From: JARRON01 sp037383845
GTDB lineage: Bacteria > Pseudomonadota > Gammaproteobacteria > Steroidobacterales > XN24
Reading direction: 5' to 3'
NCBI GenBank assembly: GCA_037383845.1
Contig: JARRON010000023.1
Location: 62,001-126,000, forward strand
Length of the DNA stretch: 64,000 bases
The position numbers and the translations under genes are program-made. This document shows, piece after piece, positions 34,601 to 43,619 of this stretch. Position 1 is the first letter of the stretch. Every line of letters starts with the position of its first letter. The notes below the pieces were generated by a model that had not been told where the DNA came from, searched no databases, and worked only from the letters and a program-made list of their open reading frames with translations.

Positions 34601-36783
34601 CCGGCCAGCAGCCCGTCCTGCCCCGGACCGCCACCACCCGCCGTCAGCGCGGCCGCCGTGTCAGGCCCGGTCTCTTCGTCGTCCGCGGCAGGTTTCCGGG
34701 CCAGCCACAGAGGCTGGGGCTCCGTCTCGTCGAAACGGCCCTCGGCGTCGTAGGCGCGCAGCACGAAGCGCAGCTGGCGGGCCGGGCCAGCGAACAGCGC
34801 CGGCTCGGGCTGCCACTCGGCGTAACCATCGGCGGCCACCGGCAGAACTGCCAGGGGCTCTCCCCGGGTGGACCGGTCGGTGTCGAAGACCCGGACCTCC
34901 GAGTGGTCGATGAAGTGGCCGTAATTGGTGTACTGCCGGAAGCGCACCGGAGGGATCTCGGAATCGCCGGCACCGGAGACCTGCCACAGCGTGCTCGGCC
35001 GCGCGGTCACGCTCAGCCGGGGCAGCGACTCCAGGTTGTCGAACCGGAACCGGATGTCGGTCTGGTCCAGGGCCACGTCGGTGCAGCGCTGCACGTCGGA
35101 GGAACTGCGCCCCGGGTCGTCCACGGGCTCGCCGTCCACGGTGATGCGCATCAGGTTCAGGCCCAGGGGATTCTGGGTGGCCAGTTCCCGCGTAATGCGG
35201 GTCACGTCCACGCCTTCGTAGTCGTCCAGCACGGCCAGCTCGTCGTAGACCACGTCCACGGCGACGAAGGAGTCTTCCCCCTGGATGAAGCCGGCATTGA
35301 CAACGTCGGTGGCATGCACGTAGCCGCGGCCCTCGTGTTCGGCCTCGTCCGGGTCAAGGCCCATCTGCTCCCGGACGGTCTCCATGGTCCGAAGCGCCCG
35401 CGCCGTGGAAAGGCCCACGTCGTCGCCGTAGATCATGGCGGTCCGCCGGTCCAGGCGCTCGTTGCCGGTGTAACCGGTGAAGCGCAGGCGGACGTTGGAC
35501 CTGCCGGCGAGGTCGCCCATGGCGCGGCGGAGGCTGTCCACGTAGCCTGCGGGGATCACCGGTTTGCCCATGTCCAGGGACAGCGGCGGGATATCGCCCC
35601 AGGGCGGGTCGTAGACCCGGGTAACACGTTCGGATCCCGCCGCGTCGGGACACAACTGGGGTTCGTCCGGCAGGTCCTGGAGCGGGTCGTCGTGCCAGAA
35701 CTCCACTTCGATACGACGGTTCAGGTCACGGCCCCGGGGCGTCTGGTTGGACGCCAGGGGCACATGGGCGCCCTCACCGTCGCTTTCGACCGCGGAAGTC
35801 GGCAGGCCGAGGGCCTCCTGCACCGCCAGGGCCACCCGTCGCGCACGGGCCTTGGAAAGCGCAAGATGGGTGCCGTAGATGGTGGCCGTCCGCCCCGTGA
35901 GCCGGGTGTCGTCGGTGTGCCCGGTAAAGCGCACGGTCACGTTGTCCTTGTCGGCCAGATTGGCAAGGGCCTGGCGGATGTCCTCGATGAACTGTCCCGA
36001 AACGCCCAGGGTGTCGTAGTCGTAGTGCAGCGGGCGGACAAGGTTCTTTACCCGCGCCCGCCGGGCATGCCCTTCCTTGTAGCGCAGCTTGCAGACGGTC
36101 TCCATGCGGCAGACCTTGACGCGACGGATGTCCGCCGGGACCACCACGTCCTGCTGGGCGAGGCGGCTGGTGGGCTCGTCGTACCACACCTCGACTTCCA
36201 CGCGCCGGTTCAGGGCGCGGCCGGCTTCCGTGGCGTTGGAGGCCAGCGGACGGGAGTCGCCCGCCCACTCGAAGGAAATGGCTTCCGGCGGCAGGGCCAG
36301 CGCGGCCTGGATAAACTCCGCCACCTCGCCTGCTCGCTCCCGGGACAGGCCGGCGTTGTCGCCGTAGACCTCGGCGAGCCGGGGGGACAGGGGCTGGCTG
36401 TCGGCGTGGCCGACCATGTGCAGACGCACGTTCCGCAGGTGCTGCATGCTGTCCAGCACTTCCCGCAGGCGCGTGATGTAGGACGACGGAATATCCGCGA
36501 CGCCCGACTCGAACCGGATGGGCGGCACCACGTCCCTGAGCTTGACGGTCTCCACGTCGGGGACGACGACGTCCTGATTCTCGATTCGGTCGCCCGCCTG
36601 TTCATCCAGCCTTTCGGGATCGTGGGCCCAGATCATCACCGGCTCGTCCGGTGACAGGTGGCGCTCGGCGGACTCGCCGGGCTGAACCTGGCGGACCGGG
36701 CCCGTCTCCTGGGCCCAGGCGGCGGGAACCATCAGCAGGATGCAGGCCATGCTAAGGGTGCGGACTGGGGTCATGGCGTTCAC
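31666..36783 (-). CDS. Giant outer-membrane protein: three tandem OmpA-type domains plus C-terminal beta-barrel
   Basis: A 1705-aa secreted protein with a signal peptide (MACILLMVPAAWA then QETG). Three OmpA/MotB-like modules follow at about residues 87-200, 247-365 and 396-515. The first two keep the peptidoglycan-binding pattern LSRERAGEV or LSKARARRV, and NRRVEVE or NRRIEVE. The third (LSTARALRTM) lacks the final NRR. After linker domains (an Ig-like GTVSVTGSDIPPGHSVWV), residues from about 820 to the end alternate aromatic and polar residues as in a large outer-membrane barrel. The usual OmpA order is reversed here. GTG start at 36783 overlaps the DUF11 gene stop (GTGA), so the two are translationally coupled and probably work together. 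Confidence 0.85.
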   Translation of the reverse strand: MNAMTPVRTLSMACILLMVPAAWAQETGPVRQVQPGESAERHLSPDEPVMIWAHDPERLDEQAGDRIENQDVVVPDVETVKLRDVVPPIRFESGVADIPSSYITRLREVLDSMQHLRNVRLHMVGHADSQPLSPRLAEVYGDNAGLSRERAGEVAEFIQAALALPPEAISFEWAGDSRPLASNATEAGRALNRRVEVEVWYDEPTSRLAQQDVVVPADIRRVKVCRMETVCKLRYKEGHARRARVKNLVRPLHYDYDTLGVSGQFIEDIRQALANLADKDNVTVRFTGHTDDTRLTGRTATIYGTHLALSKARARRVALAVQEALGLPTSAVESDGEGAHVPLASNQTPRGRDLNRRIEVEFWHDDPLQDLPDEPQLCPDAAGSERVTRVYDPPWGDIPPLSLDMGKPVIPAGYVDSLRRAMGDLAGRSNVRLRFTGYTGNERLDRRTAMIYGDDVGLSTARALRTMETVREQMGLDPDEAEHEGRGYVHATDVVNAGFIQGEDSFVAVDVVYDELAVLDDYEGVDVTRITRELATQNPLGLNLMRITVDGEPVDDPGRSSSDVQRCTDVALDQTDIRFRFDNLESLPRLSVTARPSTLWQVSGAGDSEIPPVRFRQYTNYGHFIDHSEVRVFDTDRSTRGEPLAVLPVAADGYAEWQPEPALFAGPARQLRFVLRAYDAEGRFDETEPQPLWLARKPAADDEETGPDTAAALTAGGGGPGQDGLLAGYGESDLAVRNIVLGSGTVSVTGSDIPPGHSVWVAGQPVPTDGQGNFAAEIILPTGMHTVEVAVLDENGSGELFLRDLEFKKNDWFYTAMADLTVSENRTTGAADELEGENTPFDYDSAVDGRLAFYVDGEFGEGWNLTASADTREAAVEDMFTNFLDKSPESLFRRIDPDYYYPTFGDDGTVEEMAPTMGKFYVKLERQENHALWGNFDVRYGDNELARVDRGLYGANLRYQSEDMTGFGEHRFAVDGFGAEPGTVGGREAFRGTGGSLYLLARQDLLPGSERIRIEIRDKATGIVSGVSSLRYGQDYDIDYLQGRILLSEPLSAVVTDDLLVRTGGLSGDEAWLVVNYEYTPGFDELDTVAVGGQGHYWVNDYVRLGLTTNHNSDDGAGDSSLNAGDVTVRMSNESWLKLQAAQSEGLVASTWTSSDGGFEFDQPLEAPFVDASAGAHRIDLSLGFADILDGGRGRLSLYHQRLEAGYSGAGLTALSDLDQYGAMFQMPVTADLSVSAKADSSEQDGGLKASSEELNVGYQVTDQWTVSAGVRRDSREDDASAVALTQETGDRTDAVVQAAYDSRGAWTSYGFAQETLSSSGNREDNGRVGVGGSLRLGDRVVIDAEASGGDLGPGGRLGSSYMFSDRTTFYVNYALENERTDNGLRGRHGNLVAGTRSRLSDSASVYVEERYQRSDDVTGLTHATGLTLAPTDRWNLGVDTDIGTLVDRRTGAETERQAAGFRVGYGFDTVQLSTAMEYRFDDTQQADGTWLDRTTWLVRNSFKYQVVPDWRIVGKFNHSESDSSAGDFYDGGFTEAVLGYAFRPVDNDRLNALAKYTYFYNVPGVDQMGSQGLGAEFLQKSHVAALDLSYDVTSSWSVGGKYAYRLGQVSLDRENPNYFDNNAHLVVLRTDLRVRENWEGLLEGRVLDLPDTSERRSGMLVAVYRYLGASMKVGLGYNFTDFSDDLTDLDYDHQGVFLNLVGAM

Positions 36784-39700
36784 CTGTTCGCCTCCCTCGG
36801 CAGCGCCGGCCGGTCTACCGGTGTCCCGAGGCGCCAGAAGATCTCCGGCTCAACGGTCAGGCGATAGGGCTGCTGATGCTGCTGCCAGGCATCCAGGATC
36901 AGCGTCTTCATTGCCTCGAGCCGCCGCTCGACCAGGTCCTCGTCCTCCACGTCGGCCAGGTAGGACAGCCGGAGGGTGGCCGGTGCCTTCAGGAGTTCTT
37001 CCATGAGCAGGCCGATCCTGGGCTGCCACTGGGGCCGCATTTCCACCGTGCCCGGCCTGAAGACCGGGTCGGCCAGGTCCAGGCCCACCACCCGGTGGAT
37101 GGAAGCGCCGAAGTTGAATTTCAGGGCCTTGCCTCTCGTGGCCCGCTTGATCTGCACCGGCTCGTTGGACATGCGATAGCCGGACGGCAGGGTGCGGTCG
37201 TCCAGTTTCAGGCTGAAGTTGCTGCCGCGGCCTTCCCGTGGCGTGGCTGCGCAGGTGATATGGAAACGGCCATGGGCGTCGGTGGTGGCAGCCAGGCCCC
37301 GGGTGGTGACCACCCGGACACCCTGCAGGCCGGACTCGCCGCTGTCCTGGAAGCCGTTGCGGTTCCGGTCATCGAAGACCTTGCCCGTCACGTCCGTGCA
37401 GTCGAAGGTCGGGTCGGGCACCACGCGTACCGTGGCCGTGGCCTCGCCGGAAAGGGCGGAACCGGTAAAGCCGTTAACCGCCTGTGCGCGGTTGACATAC
37501 TCGCCTTCTGTGACGCCCGCGCCGACGGTGAGCAGCAGCTTGATGCTCCGCTGGCCCGAACCGGCCACTTCCAGCCCGTTCCACGTCAGCTCCAGGCCGT
37601 TGACTTCCGGCTCCACTGGCGTGCCGTCCAGGCTGGCCGAGCCCTCGACGTAGCGGAAGCCTGCCGGGAAACGGTCCACCACGGCCAGGTCCGGCAGGTT
37701 CACGGGCAGCGTGTTACTGACCGTGATCGTGTACGGCACCATCTGGCCCCGGCTGACGTTCACCGACGGAGTGGTCTTGGTGATGGCCAGGGCGCCTTCC
37801 AGCTCCTGGTCCACCGGGATGTGGTTGTTGAACAGCTGGCTGGAGCCAGGCACCCGGCTGCCATCCAGTCTCAGGTGCACGTGGTAGGTGGTGCCTTCGC
37901 TGCGGGCCGGCACGCTGGCCGGCGGTGCGAGCTCGGAGACCTGGGCCTCGCAGTAGTCCGTCGTGGCCGGGATGGCGTCGTCGGCGCTTCCAGCGCACAG
38001 GGGCACGGAAAGCGGCGCCGTGGTCGCGTCCGAGTCCGGCGGGATGATCTCCGAGTAACCGGCCAGGTAGTCGCCGCCCCCCGGGGCCGAAACGCTCAGC
38101 AGATAGTTGCCGCCGGACGGACAGGCCGGGTCGGAGAAATTCACGTCGAACTTGTAGAAGCCGTCCGGGCCGGTCACCTGCCCCTGCTGGGCCGGGTCGT
38201 CGAAACACGTGCCGGGCAGTGCCGTGGCGGAACCGGCGTCCAGAAGGCTCAGGGTCGCACCGGACACCGGCGTGCGCACGACCGAATCGTAGACCACACC
38301 GTTGGGATCGATGGGCAGATTCAGCTCGGTGAGGTTCTCTCCGGAGCCCACGACGACGTCCGTGATCTGCTGCAGGCTATTGGTGAACGGCGAGTCAGCG
38401 GTTCCCAGCAGGGCCGTTCGCGAACCGGTCCAGGGCGCTGCGAACCTGACTTCGTAGACGTCGTCGCCGTCGCCGTCATTGGGGACAAGACCCGAGATCC
38501 GCCAGCGACCTTCAGCGTCGGTAACCGTGGTGGTCAGCAGGTCCCCGCTGCGATATAGCTCTACGGTCCAGCCTTCCAGAATCCGTTCCGCCACGCCCAG
38601 GACGTTGTCGAAGTCCGCGTCGTGCCACGCCGCTCCGCCCAGCACGCCCACGCCCGGGGTGCCGCCCACGTCGATGGAAACGCTGGCTGCGGCCGACTGG
38701 GTCGGCGTGTTCCAGCTGACTACACCGGTATTGGTCACGGTCGTACCGATGGCAAGGTCTTCGGACAGGCGGGCGCGGAAACGCAGCACGGCCTCGTCAC
38801 CCGGGTCCAGCGGGCCCAGGCCGGCGCCGTAGTCCGCCACGAGGCGGTTGCCCGTGGCCGTCACGCCCGACGCCGAGCCGTTCAGCAGCGCGCTGCCGGC
38901 GATATATTCCAGAGCGCCCGGCGTGTCCGCGTCCAGGTCGTCGGTGATGACGACCGACAACGCGGGCACCGAGGCGACGTTGCTCACGCGGACCAGGTAC
39001 TCCAGTTCCGCGCCGGCCACCGCCGGGCCGCCGCCCACGACGGCCACCTGCTTGGACACCGTCAGCAGCTGGGCGTCGCCGACGATCACCACGGTGGGCT
39101 CCGGCCCGGTGGCGGGGTTGCCGTCGCCGTCTGTCAGCAGGTTTGAGATGTTTTCACCGGCGACCGTCGCCTGGTTGCTGATGACGGTTCCCGAGGGCAC
39201 CCCGTCGTTGACCCGGAGATCGAACTGGATGACCGCCGATGCGCCACCGCTGATCGTGCCCTCCCCGTCCGCCGGCACCGGCGGCGTCAGGTCGGACGAA
39301 GAAATATCGATGCCGCCGGCCAGCGGGAACGTCCCGCCGTCCGGCTGCGCCACGGGCAGGCCGTTAAGGGTCGTGCTGTCGGCGACGTAGCTGGTGTTGT
39401 CCGGCAGGGCGTCGGCAAGCGTCACGCTGGTAGCCGCCGTGGCCGCCGAGTTCTGCACGGTGATGGTGTATCGCAGCACATCGCCCGGGTCGACGATGCC
39501 CGGCGACGTGCCGTCCTCCTGCAGCTCCACGCGCTTCTCCGCGTACAGCAGCGGGAAATTGCCCACGATGTCCCGGGTGGGATCGTCGGCGGCGGGCGTG
39601 TCCGGGTCGTCGGAGGGCTGATCGCTCACACCGCTGTTGATGGCGCTCGCGAAGCCCTGGTTGGCGATGATTGTGCCGTCCGCCACGTCCGGGTCGATGA

Positions 39701-42700
39701 CGACATCAAAGGTGATGGTCGCCACCGGGTCCGCGGCGTCTTCCGGACTGGCGGGAATGCTTCCGGGCTCGCTCTCGCCGGCGGCGTTGATGGGCATCCC
39801 GTCCACCAGCGGCGAGCGCCCGTCCACGTCCGCCACCGTCTCCCCGTTCAGGGTCGTGCTACCCGCCACGTAGGCGGTGTTCGCCGGGGTCAGGTCCCGA
39901 AGCGTGGCGTCTGACGCGTCGTCGGTTCCGGTGTTCCGGACGGTGAGCGTATAGCGGAGGGTCTCTCCGGCAAGCAGGACATCCGGATCCGCGGTCAGGT
40001 CCGCGGAGGTCTTCTCGACGACGAAGGCCGGCGCTGAGGTGATGCTGATCTGCGTGGGGTCCTCGTCGCCGGGCACGCCGGGGTCCGACGGTCCGTTGAC
40101 ATTGGGATCGTCACTGAGGGCCAGGACGACTCCGCCGGATTCCAGCCCGGCCTGGTTCCGCACCAGGGAGCCATTGGCGATCACCGGGGCAAGATCCACC
40201 TCGAAAACCACTGTCACGGACCCACCGGCCGGGGCGATCGTGAGGTTCCCGACGTCCAGGAGACCGGTGCCGTTGGCTCCGCCCGCCGGGTCCGTCGCCG
40301 ACGTATCTGCGCCCGCCGGCGCCTCGACGACACTGAGGGTGCCTGCGGCGAATGCCGGCGTGCTATTCAGCCTGTCCAGCTCGTCCCGGACCGCAAAACC
40401 GGACAGCTCGACGTCGGAGAGATTCTCGACCCTGAGGGTGTACCGAAGGGTATCGCCCGGGGTCCCGGTCGCAGCCGGGTCCGCGCCGGTCGTGACATTG
40501 GCGACGGTCTTCTCGAACAGGAGCTCACCGAGGTTGACGGTGTGCGCGTCCTCGTGGTCCAGCACGCCAATCGTGCCGTCGGTGAGTGTGCGAACGTACT
40601 CCCGGACGGGCGCGGACGGCTCTGTTCCCGGCGCGCTGGCCCATGAGGTCGCGCCGGCGACGTTCGTCAGCACCGCATCTTCGCGGGTATCGGTGTCGAG
40701 GGCCGCCCGGTAGGTCACCCGCAGGCGCTCGGACGGGGCCAGGGCCGCGGCATCGGAGAGCATCTCCAGGGTCAGCGTGCAGGCCGGCGCCGCGACGAAG
40801 CTCGAGGCGTAGTCCGTCCCCGGGATCAGGGCATCGCCCAGGGGCGTGGTCCCGTCGGCGGCAAACCGCTGCACGACGATCTCGTCAGGCGGGGCTGCAC
40901 ACATCCCGCCGGCAGCGATATCAGGCAGGACGTCGGCAACGGTGATGTTCCAGGCCGTGGCGTCGCCTGTGTTCTGAAGGTCCAGGTAGAAGATGGCCGG
41001 CGCCCCCACGCGCATCAGCGGCGGGCCGCTCTTCTCGAGGGTGATCTCCGGCTCGACGATGGTCATGGGCGGCGTGGTGTCGCCGGCGCCGGGACGCGAG
41101 GTGCTGTCGTCCGAATCCCGGAGGTGGTAGAGATACGACGCGGTGTTGGTGACCAGCAGCCTCACCGTGACCTCGACCACCGCCTGCTCGCCCGCCGGGA
41201 TGTCTATGCCGTTGACCGGGTCTTCGATGACCAGGTTGGTCGCGGTCCCCGTATTGACAGGTGTCCAGGTGCCGGACCCGGCGACCCGCGTCACCTCCAC
41301 GAACTCCATGTCCGCGGCGGAATCCGTCAGGTTGTCGAGGATCCGGACGTCATACAGGGGGCTCAGGTGCGGAGTGGACGGCACGGTAATCCGGTAGCTG
41401 AACAGTTCCCCGATGGCCGCGGTGTCCCGGGTGTTCTCCTTGACCAGCGCCGTGGGCGGCTCCCCCTCGATGAGCACCCGGGTCGGGTCCTCGTCGCCAT
41501 CGATGGTCGGGTCCGCAATGCCGTTCACGTAGGGGTCGTCGCTGTCGGCCCCGCCGTCGGCACTGATCATCTGCGCCTGGTTCGTCACCACGGTGCCGTC
41601 GATCAGCCCGCTGGCCAGCGTAATATCGAACTGGATCGTGACTTCGCTGTTGGCCGGCAGGCTCAGGCCACGGATGTCCAGCAGGCCCGACCCGTTGGTG
41701 CCGCCGGACGGATTCGTGTTGGAGACGTCTGCCCCCGCCGGGACCGTGCCGGCCACCAGGCTCAGCGAACCGGGCTGGAAAGCAGCTTCGCCATTCAGGG
41801 CGCCCATGTCATCCAGCAGCCGGAAGTCGTCCAGGGGCGCATCGGTGGTGCGCAGCCTGAGCGAATAACGCAGGCGGTCGCCGGGCCCTGCGGTGGTGGT
41901 CGGATCCACGCCGGTAGTGAGGTTCGCCACGGTCTTTTCGAAGAACAGGCCGCTGAGCAGGGAATTCACCGTGTGGGCATCCTGGTGGTCCAGGGTGCCG
42001 ACGGTGCCGTTGGTCACGGTTCGCAGATAGGCCTGGCGCCCGGGCTCGCTGTCGTCCGCGTTGAACCATTCCACCGCACCGGCGACGTTGGTCAGTGCAG
42101 TCCCGCTGACCGTGTCCGGATCCAGCTCGGTGCGGTAATCGATAACGAGCCTTTCGCCGGGAGCAATGCTGGCGGACGGGCTGATCAGCGTGAGGCGAAG
42201 TTCGCAGGCCGGCGCCGGCGAGAAGTCGGCGATAAAGTCCACCCCCGTCTCCAGCGGACCCTTGCCCGGCACCGGGCTTGAACCGTCGGAGGCAAATACC
42301 CGCGCCGACAACAGTTCGGGCGCAGCGTCGCACATGCCGCCGGAGGGACCATCCGGGAGGCGGTCCACCAGCGTCGCGTCCCAGGCCGTGCGGTTGCCGG
42401 TGTTCTGAACGTCAATCCGGAAGTCGGCGGGAACCCCGAGGTTCATGGTGGCCGGGCCGGTCTTGGTCACCGCCAGCTCGGGACCGGCGATGGTCAGGGG
42501 CTCGGTGATGCCCCACTCGCCCGGCAGGGGCTCGTAGAACACGCCCTCGATGAGGCGTCCGAACTCCCACTTGGCCGTGTTGAAGAACGTTGTCCCCGGG
42601 GTGTTGACCGGCGTGTCCTCCAGGACCACCGTGAGTTCGATGATGATCTGGTCGCCGGCGGGGACTACCGGCAGCCCCTGGAACGTCAGGACACCACCGG

Positions 42701-43367
42701 CGTTCGTGAAACTGTGGGAGACGGGCGCGCCGGTGGCTTCCCAGTAGACCTCGTGGCTGACGTAGGACAGGTCCACGCCGGTGGCGTTGAGGTCGTCGGT
42801 CAGGACGATGCTGTGGATGTCGTTGGGCGAGCCTTCGGTGTTGATGACCGTGTCGGTTCGGGGGCTGTAGAGCACGGGCACGGTGAGGCGATAGGTGAAC
42901 GGCACCCCGACCGTCGCAGTGGTCTCGCCCGGCGGATTCTGCTTGTCGATCTTCTCCACCGGGATGAGCAGATTCTGGCAGCCGTCCTTGATGGCGGTAG
43001 AGGAGCCGTTGGTGAACCACAGCACGTGTTCAAGCACGGAATTACAGGAGATATTTCCCGTGTGATCGACGTTGTCGAAGATCACCAGCCAACGCTCCGG
43101 GTTGGTGCCTGGCGAGGTGTAGAAACTGATGTTGGTGTTGAAGGGGTTGTCCGGAAGGTTGTAGTTCCGGATGGTGCAGTTGCCGTCGATGTTCAGCTGG
43201 GAGGGCGCAGGCGTGCCCGTGGCCCCGTCCAGGGTGCTGTCCGGGTAGTCCGAGCAGTCCTCGGCGCGCACGGTGGCCGCGGCCAGTACCAGCAGGCCGA
43301 AGACGACAAACCGCGCCAGCCCCCGGAGGCTGCCGCTCTTCGCCGTGTGTGCCTTGCTGATATTCAT
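36780..43367 (-). CDS. Giant secreted DUF11/SdrD-like repeat protein
   Basis: A 2195-aa extracellular or surface protein. The signal peptide is about residues 1-35 (FVVFGLLVLAAATVRA). About eight or nine DUF11/isopeptide-type beta-sandwich repeats follow, each with a phrase such as VTKTGPA or VEKTSAD, then LRYTLTVRNTG, then TNVAG or ITNQA. A unit of about 480 residues is duplicated: the start VTKTGP/LEKSGP recurs near 295 and 775, and DHQDAHTVN/DHEDAHTVN near 462 and 939. SdrD B-like domains are near 1580 and 1990 (GKVFDDRNRNGFQDSGESG). The final 70 residues (LRLSYLADVEDEDLVERR) resemble an OmpA-like half domain. It is directly preceded by a c-di-GMP riboswitch. Role inferred: adhesin or surface fibre. 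Confidence 0.88.
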   Translation of the reverse strand: MNISKAHTAKSGSLRGLARFVVFGLLVLAAATVRAEDCSDYPDSTLDGATGTPAPSQLNIDGNCTIRNYNLPDNPFNTNISFYTSPGTNPERWLVIFDNVDHTGNISCNSVLEHVLWFTNGSSTAIKDGCQNLLIPVEKIDKQNPPGETTATVGVPFTYRLTVPVLYSPRTDTVINTEGSPNDIHSIVLTDDLNATGVDLSYVSHEVYWEATGAPVSHSFTNAGGVLTFQGLPVVPAGDQIIIELTVVLEDTPVNTPGTTFFNTAKWEFGRLIEGVFYEPLPGEWGITEPLTIAGPELAVTKTGPATMNLGVPADFRIDVQNTGNRTAWDATLVDRLPDGPSGGMCDAAPELLSARVFASDGSSPVPGKGPLETGVDFIADFSPAPACELRLTLISPSASIAPGERLVIDYRTELDPDTVSGTALTNVAGAVEWFNADDSEPGRQAYLRTVTNGTVGTLDHQDAHTVNSLLSGLFFEKTVANLTTGVDPTTTAGPGDRLRYSLRLRTTDAPLDDFRLLDDMGALNGEAAFQPGSLSLVAGTVPAGADVSNTNPSGGTNGSGLLDIRGLSLPANSEVTIQFDITLASGLIDGTVVTNQAQMISADGGADSDDPYVNGIADPTIDGDEDPTRVLIEGEPPTALVKENTRDTAAIGELFSYRITVPSTPHLSPLYDVRILDNLTDSAADMEFVEVTRVAGSGTWTPVNTGTATNLVIEDPVNGIDIPAGEQAVVEVTVRLLVTNTASYLYHLRDSDDSTSRPGAGDTTPPMTIVEPEITLEKSGPPLMRVGAPAIFYLDLQNTGDATAWNITVADVLPDIAAGGMCAAPPDEIVVQRFAADGTTPLGDALIPGTDYASSFVAAPACTLTLEMLSDAAALAPSERLRVTYRAALDTDTREDAVLTNVAGATSWASAPGTEPSAPVREYVRTLTDGTIGVLDHEDAHTVNLGELLFEKTVANVTTGADPAATGTPGDTLRYTLRVENLSDVELSGFAVRDELDRLNSTPAFAAGTLSVVEAPAGADTSATDPAGGANGTGLLDVGNLTIAPAGGSVTVVFEVDLAPVIANGSLVRNQAGLESGGVVLALSDDPNVNGPSDPGVPGDEDPTQISITSAPAFVVEKTSADLTADPDVLLAGETLRYTLTVRNTGTDDASDATLRDLTPANTAYVAGSTTLNGETVADVDGRSPLVDGMPINAAGESEPGSIPASPEDAADPVATITFDVVIDPDVADGTIIANQGFASAINSGVSDQPSDDPDTPAADDPTRDIVGNFPLLYAEKRVELQEDGTSPGIVDPGDVLRYTITVQNSAATAATSVTLADALPDNTSYVADSTTLNGLPVAQPDGGTFPLAGGIDISSSDLTPPVPADGEGTISGGASAVIQFDLRVNDGVPSGTVISNQATVAGENISNLLTDGDGNPATGPEPTVVIVGDAQLLTVSKQVAVVGGGPAVAGAELEYLVRVSNVASVPALSVVITDDLDADTPGALEYIAGSALLNGSASGVTATGNRLVADYGAGLGPLDPGDEAVLRFRARLSEDLAIGTTVTNTGVVSWNTPTQSAAASVSIDVGGTPGVGVLGGAAWHDADFDNVLGVAERILEGWTVELYRSGDLLTTTVTDAEGRWRISGLVPNDGDGDDVYEVRFAAPWTGSRTALLGTADSPFTNSLQQITDVVVGSGENLTELNLPIDPNGVVYDSVVRTPVSGATLSLLDAGSATALPGTCFDDPAQQGQVTGPDGFYKFDVNFSDPACPSGGNYLLSVSAPGGGDYLAGYSEIIPPDSDATTAPLSVPLCAGSADDAIPATTDYCEAQVSELAPPASVPARSEGTTYHVHLRLDGSRVPGSSQLFNNHIPVDQELEGALAITKTTPSVNVSRGQMVPYTITVSNTLPVNLPDLAVVDRFPAGFRYVEGSASLDGTPVEPEVNGLELTWNGLEVAGSGQRSIKLLLTVGAGVTEGEYVNRAQAVNGFTGSALSGEATATVRVVPDPTFDCTDVTGKVFDDRNRNGFQDSGESGLQGVRVVTTRGLAATTDAHGRFHITCAATPREGRGSNFSLKLDDRTLPSGYRMSNEPVQIKRATRGKALKFNFGASIHRVVGLDLADPVFRPGTVEMRPQWQPRIGLLMEELLKAPATLRLSYLADVEDEDLVERRLEAMKTLILDAWQQHQQPYRLTVEPEIFWRLGTPVDRPALPREANR

Positions 43368-43432
43368 CTGCGTCCTCGTTCCACTCGTGGTGTCTCACCG
43401 AAGGGACCGAGGACAGCCCGTCAGGAGGGCTG

Positions 43433-43520
43433 GATTCCGGCGGTCCCGCTGTCGTAGGGCCCTAAGGGCCCGGTAGACCGGTGACTTTGCGTCGCCAACT
43501 TTCGATGGCTTTGCCTTTGT
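43433..43520 (-). promoter_or_regulatory. Cyclic di-GMP-I (GEMM-I) riboswitch 1
   Basis: On the minus strand the RNA reads GGCAAAGCC, then a hairpin closed by a C-GAAA-G tetraloop, then the invariant GACGCAAAG, CACCGGUCUA, a second GC hairpin, and ACAGCGGGACCGCC closing P1. These are the conserved parts of the GEMM-I aptamer (as in Vibrio cholerae Vc2). The core runs 43515 to 43439, with the DUF11 gene ATG 72 nt downstream. No U-run terminator lies between, so control is more likely at translation or through Rho. It is about 80 percent identical by eye to the copy at 53521-53610. Confidence 0.93.
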
Positions 43521-43590
43521 CTGAATCGTCTTGAGCGCGTCGCTCTGTTCGTCGGGTCAGTTTTCGTTCCGGATACGTGCCTCTGTGAAT

Positions 43591-43619
43591 CCTGCCGGGC
43601 CGGTCAGGCTGCCGGCAGG
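43591..43619 (-). terminator. Hairpin at the end of the machine operon
   Basis: CCTGCCGG (43591-43598) and CCGGCAGG (43612-43619) pair perfectly across the stop codon of the AgmX/PglI-type gene. There is no U-run. It may weakly end the first riboswitch operon just before the second riboswitch's promoter region. Confidence 0.35.

Noticed and set aside
34429..36654. 741-codon open frame on the plus strand inside the OmpA/barrel gene
   Set aside because: Antisense shadow of a gene with clear OmpA motifs and signal peptide.
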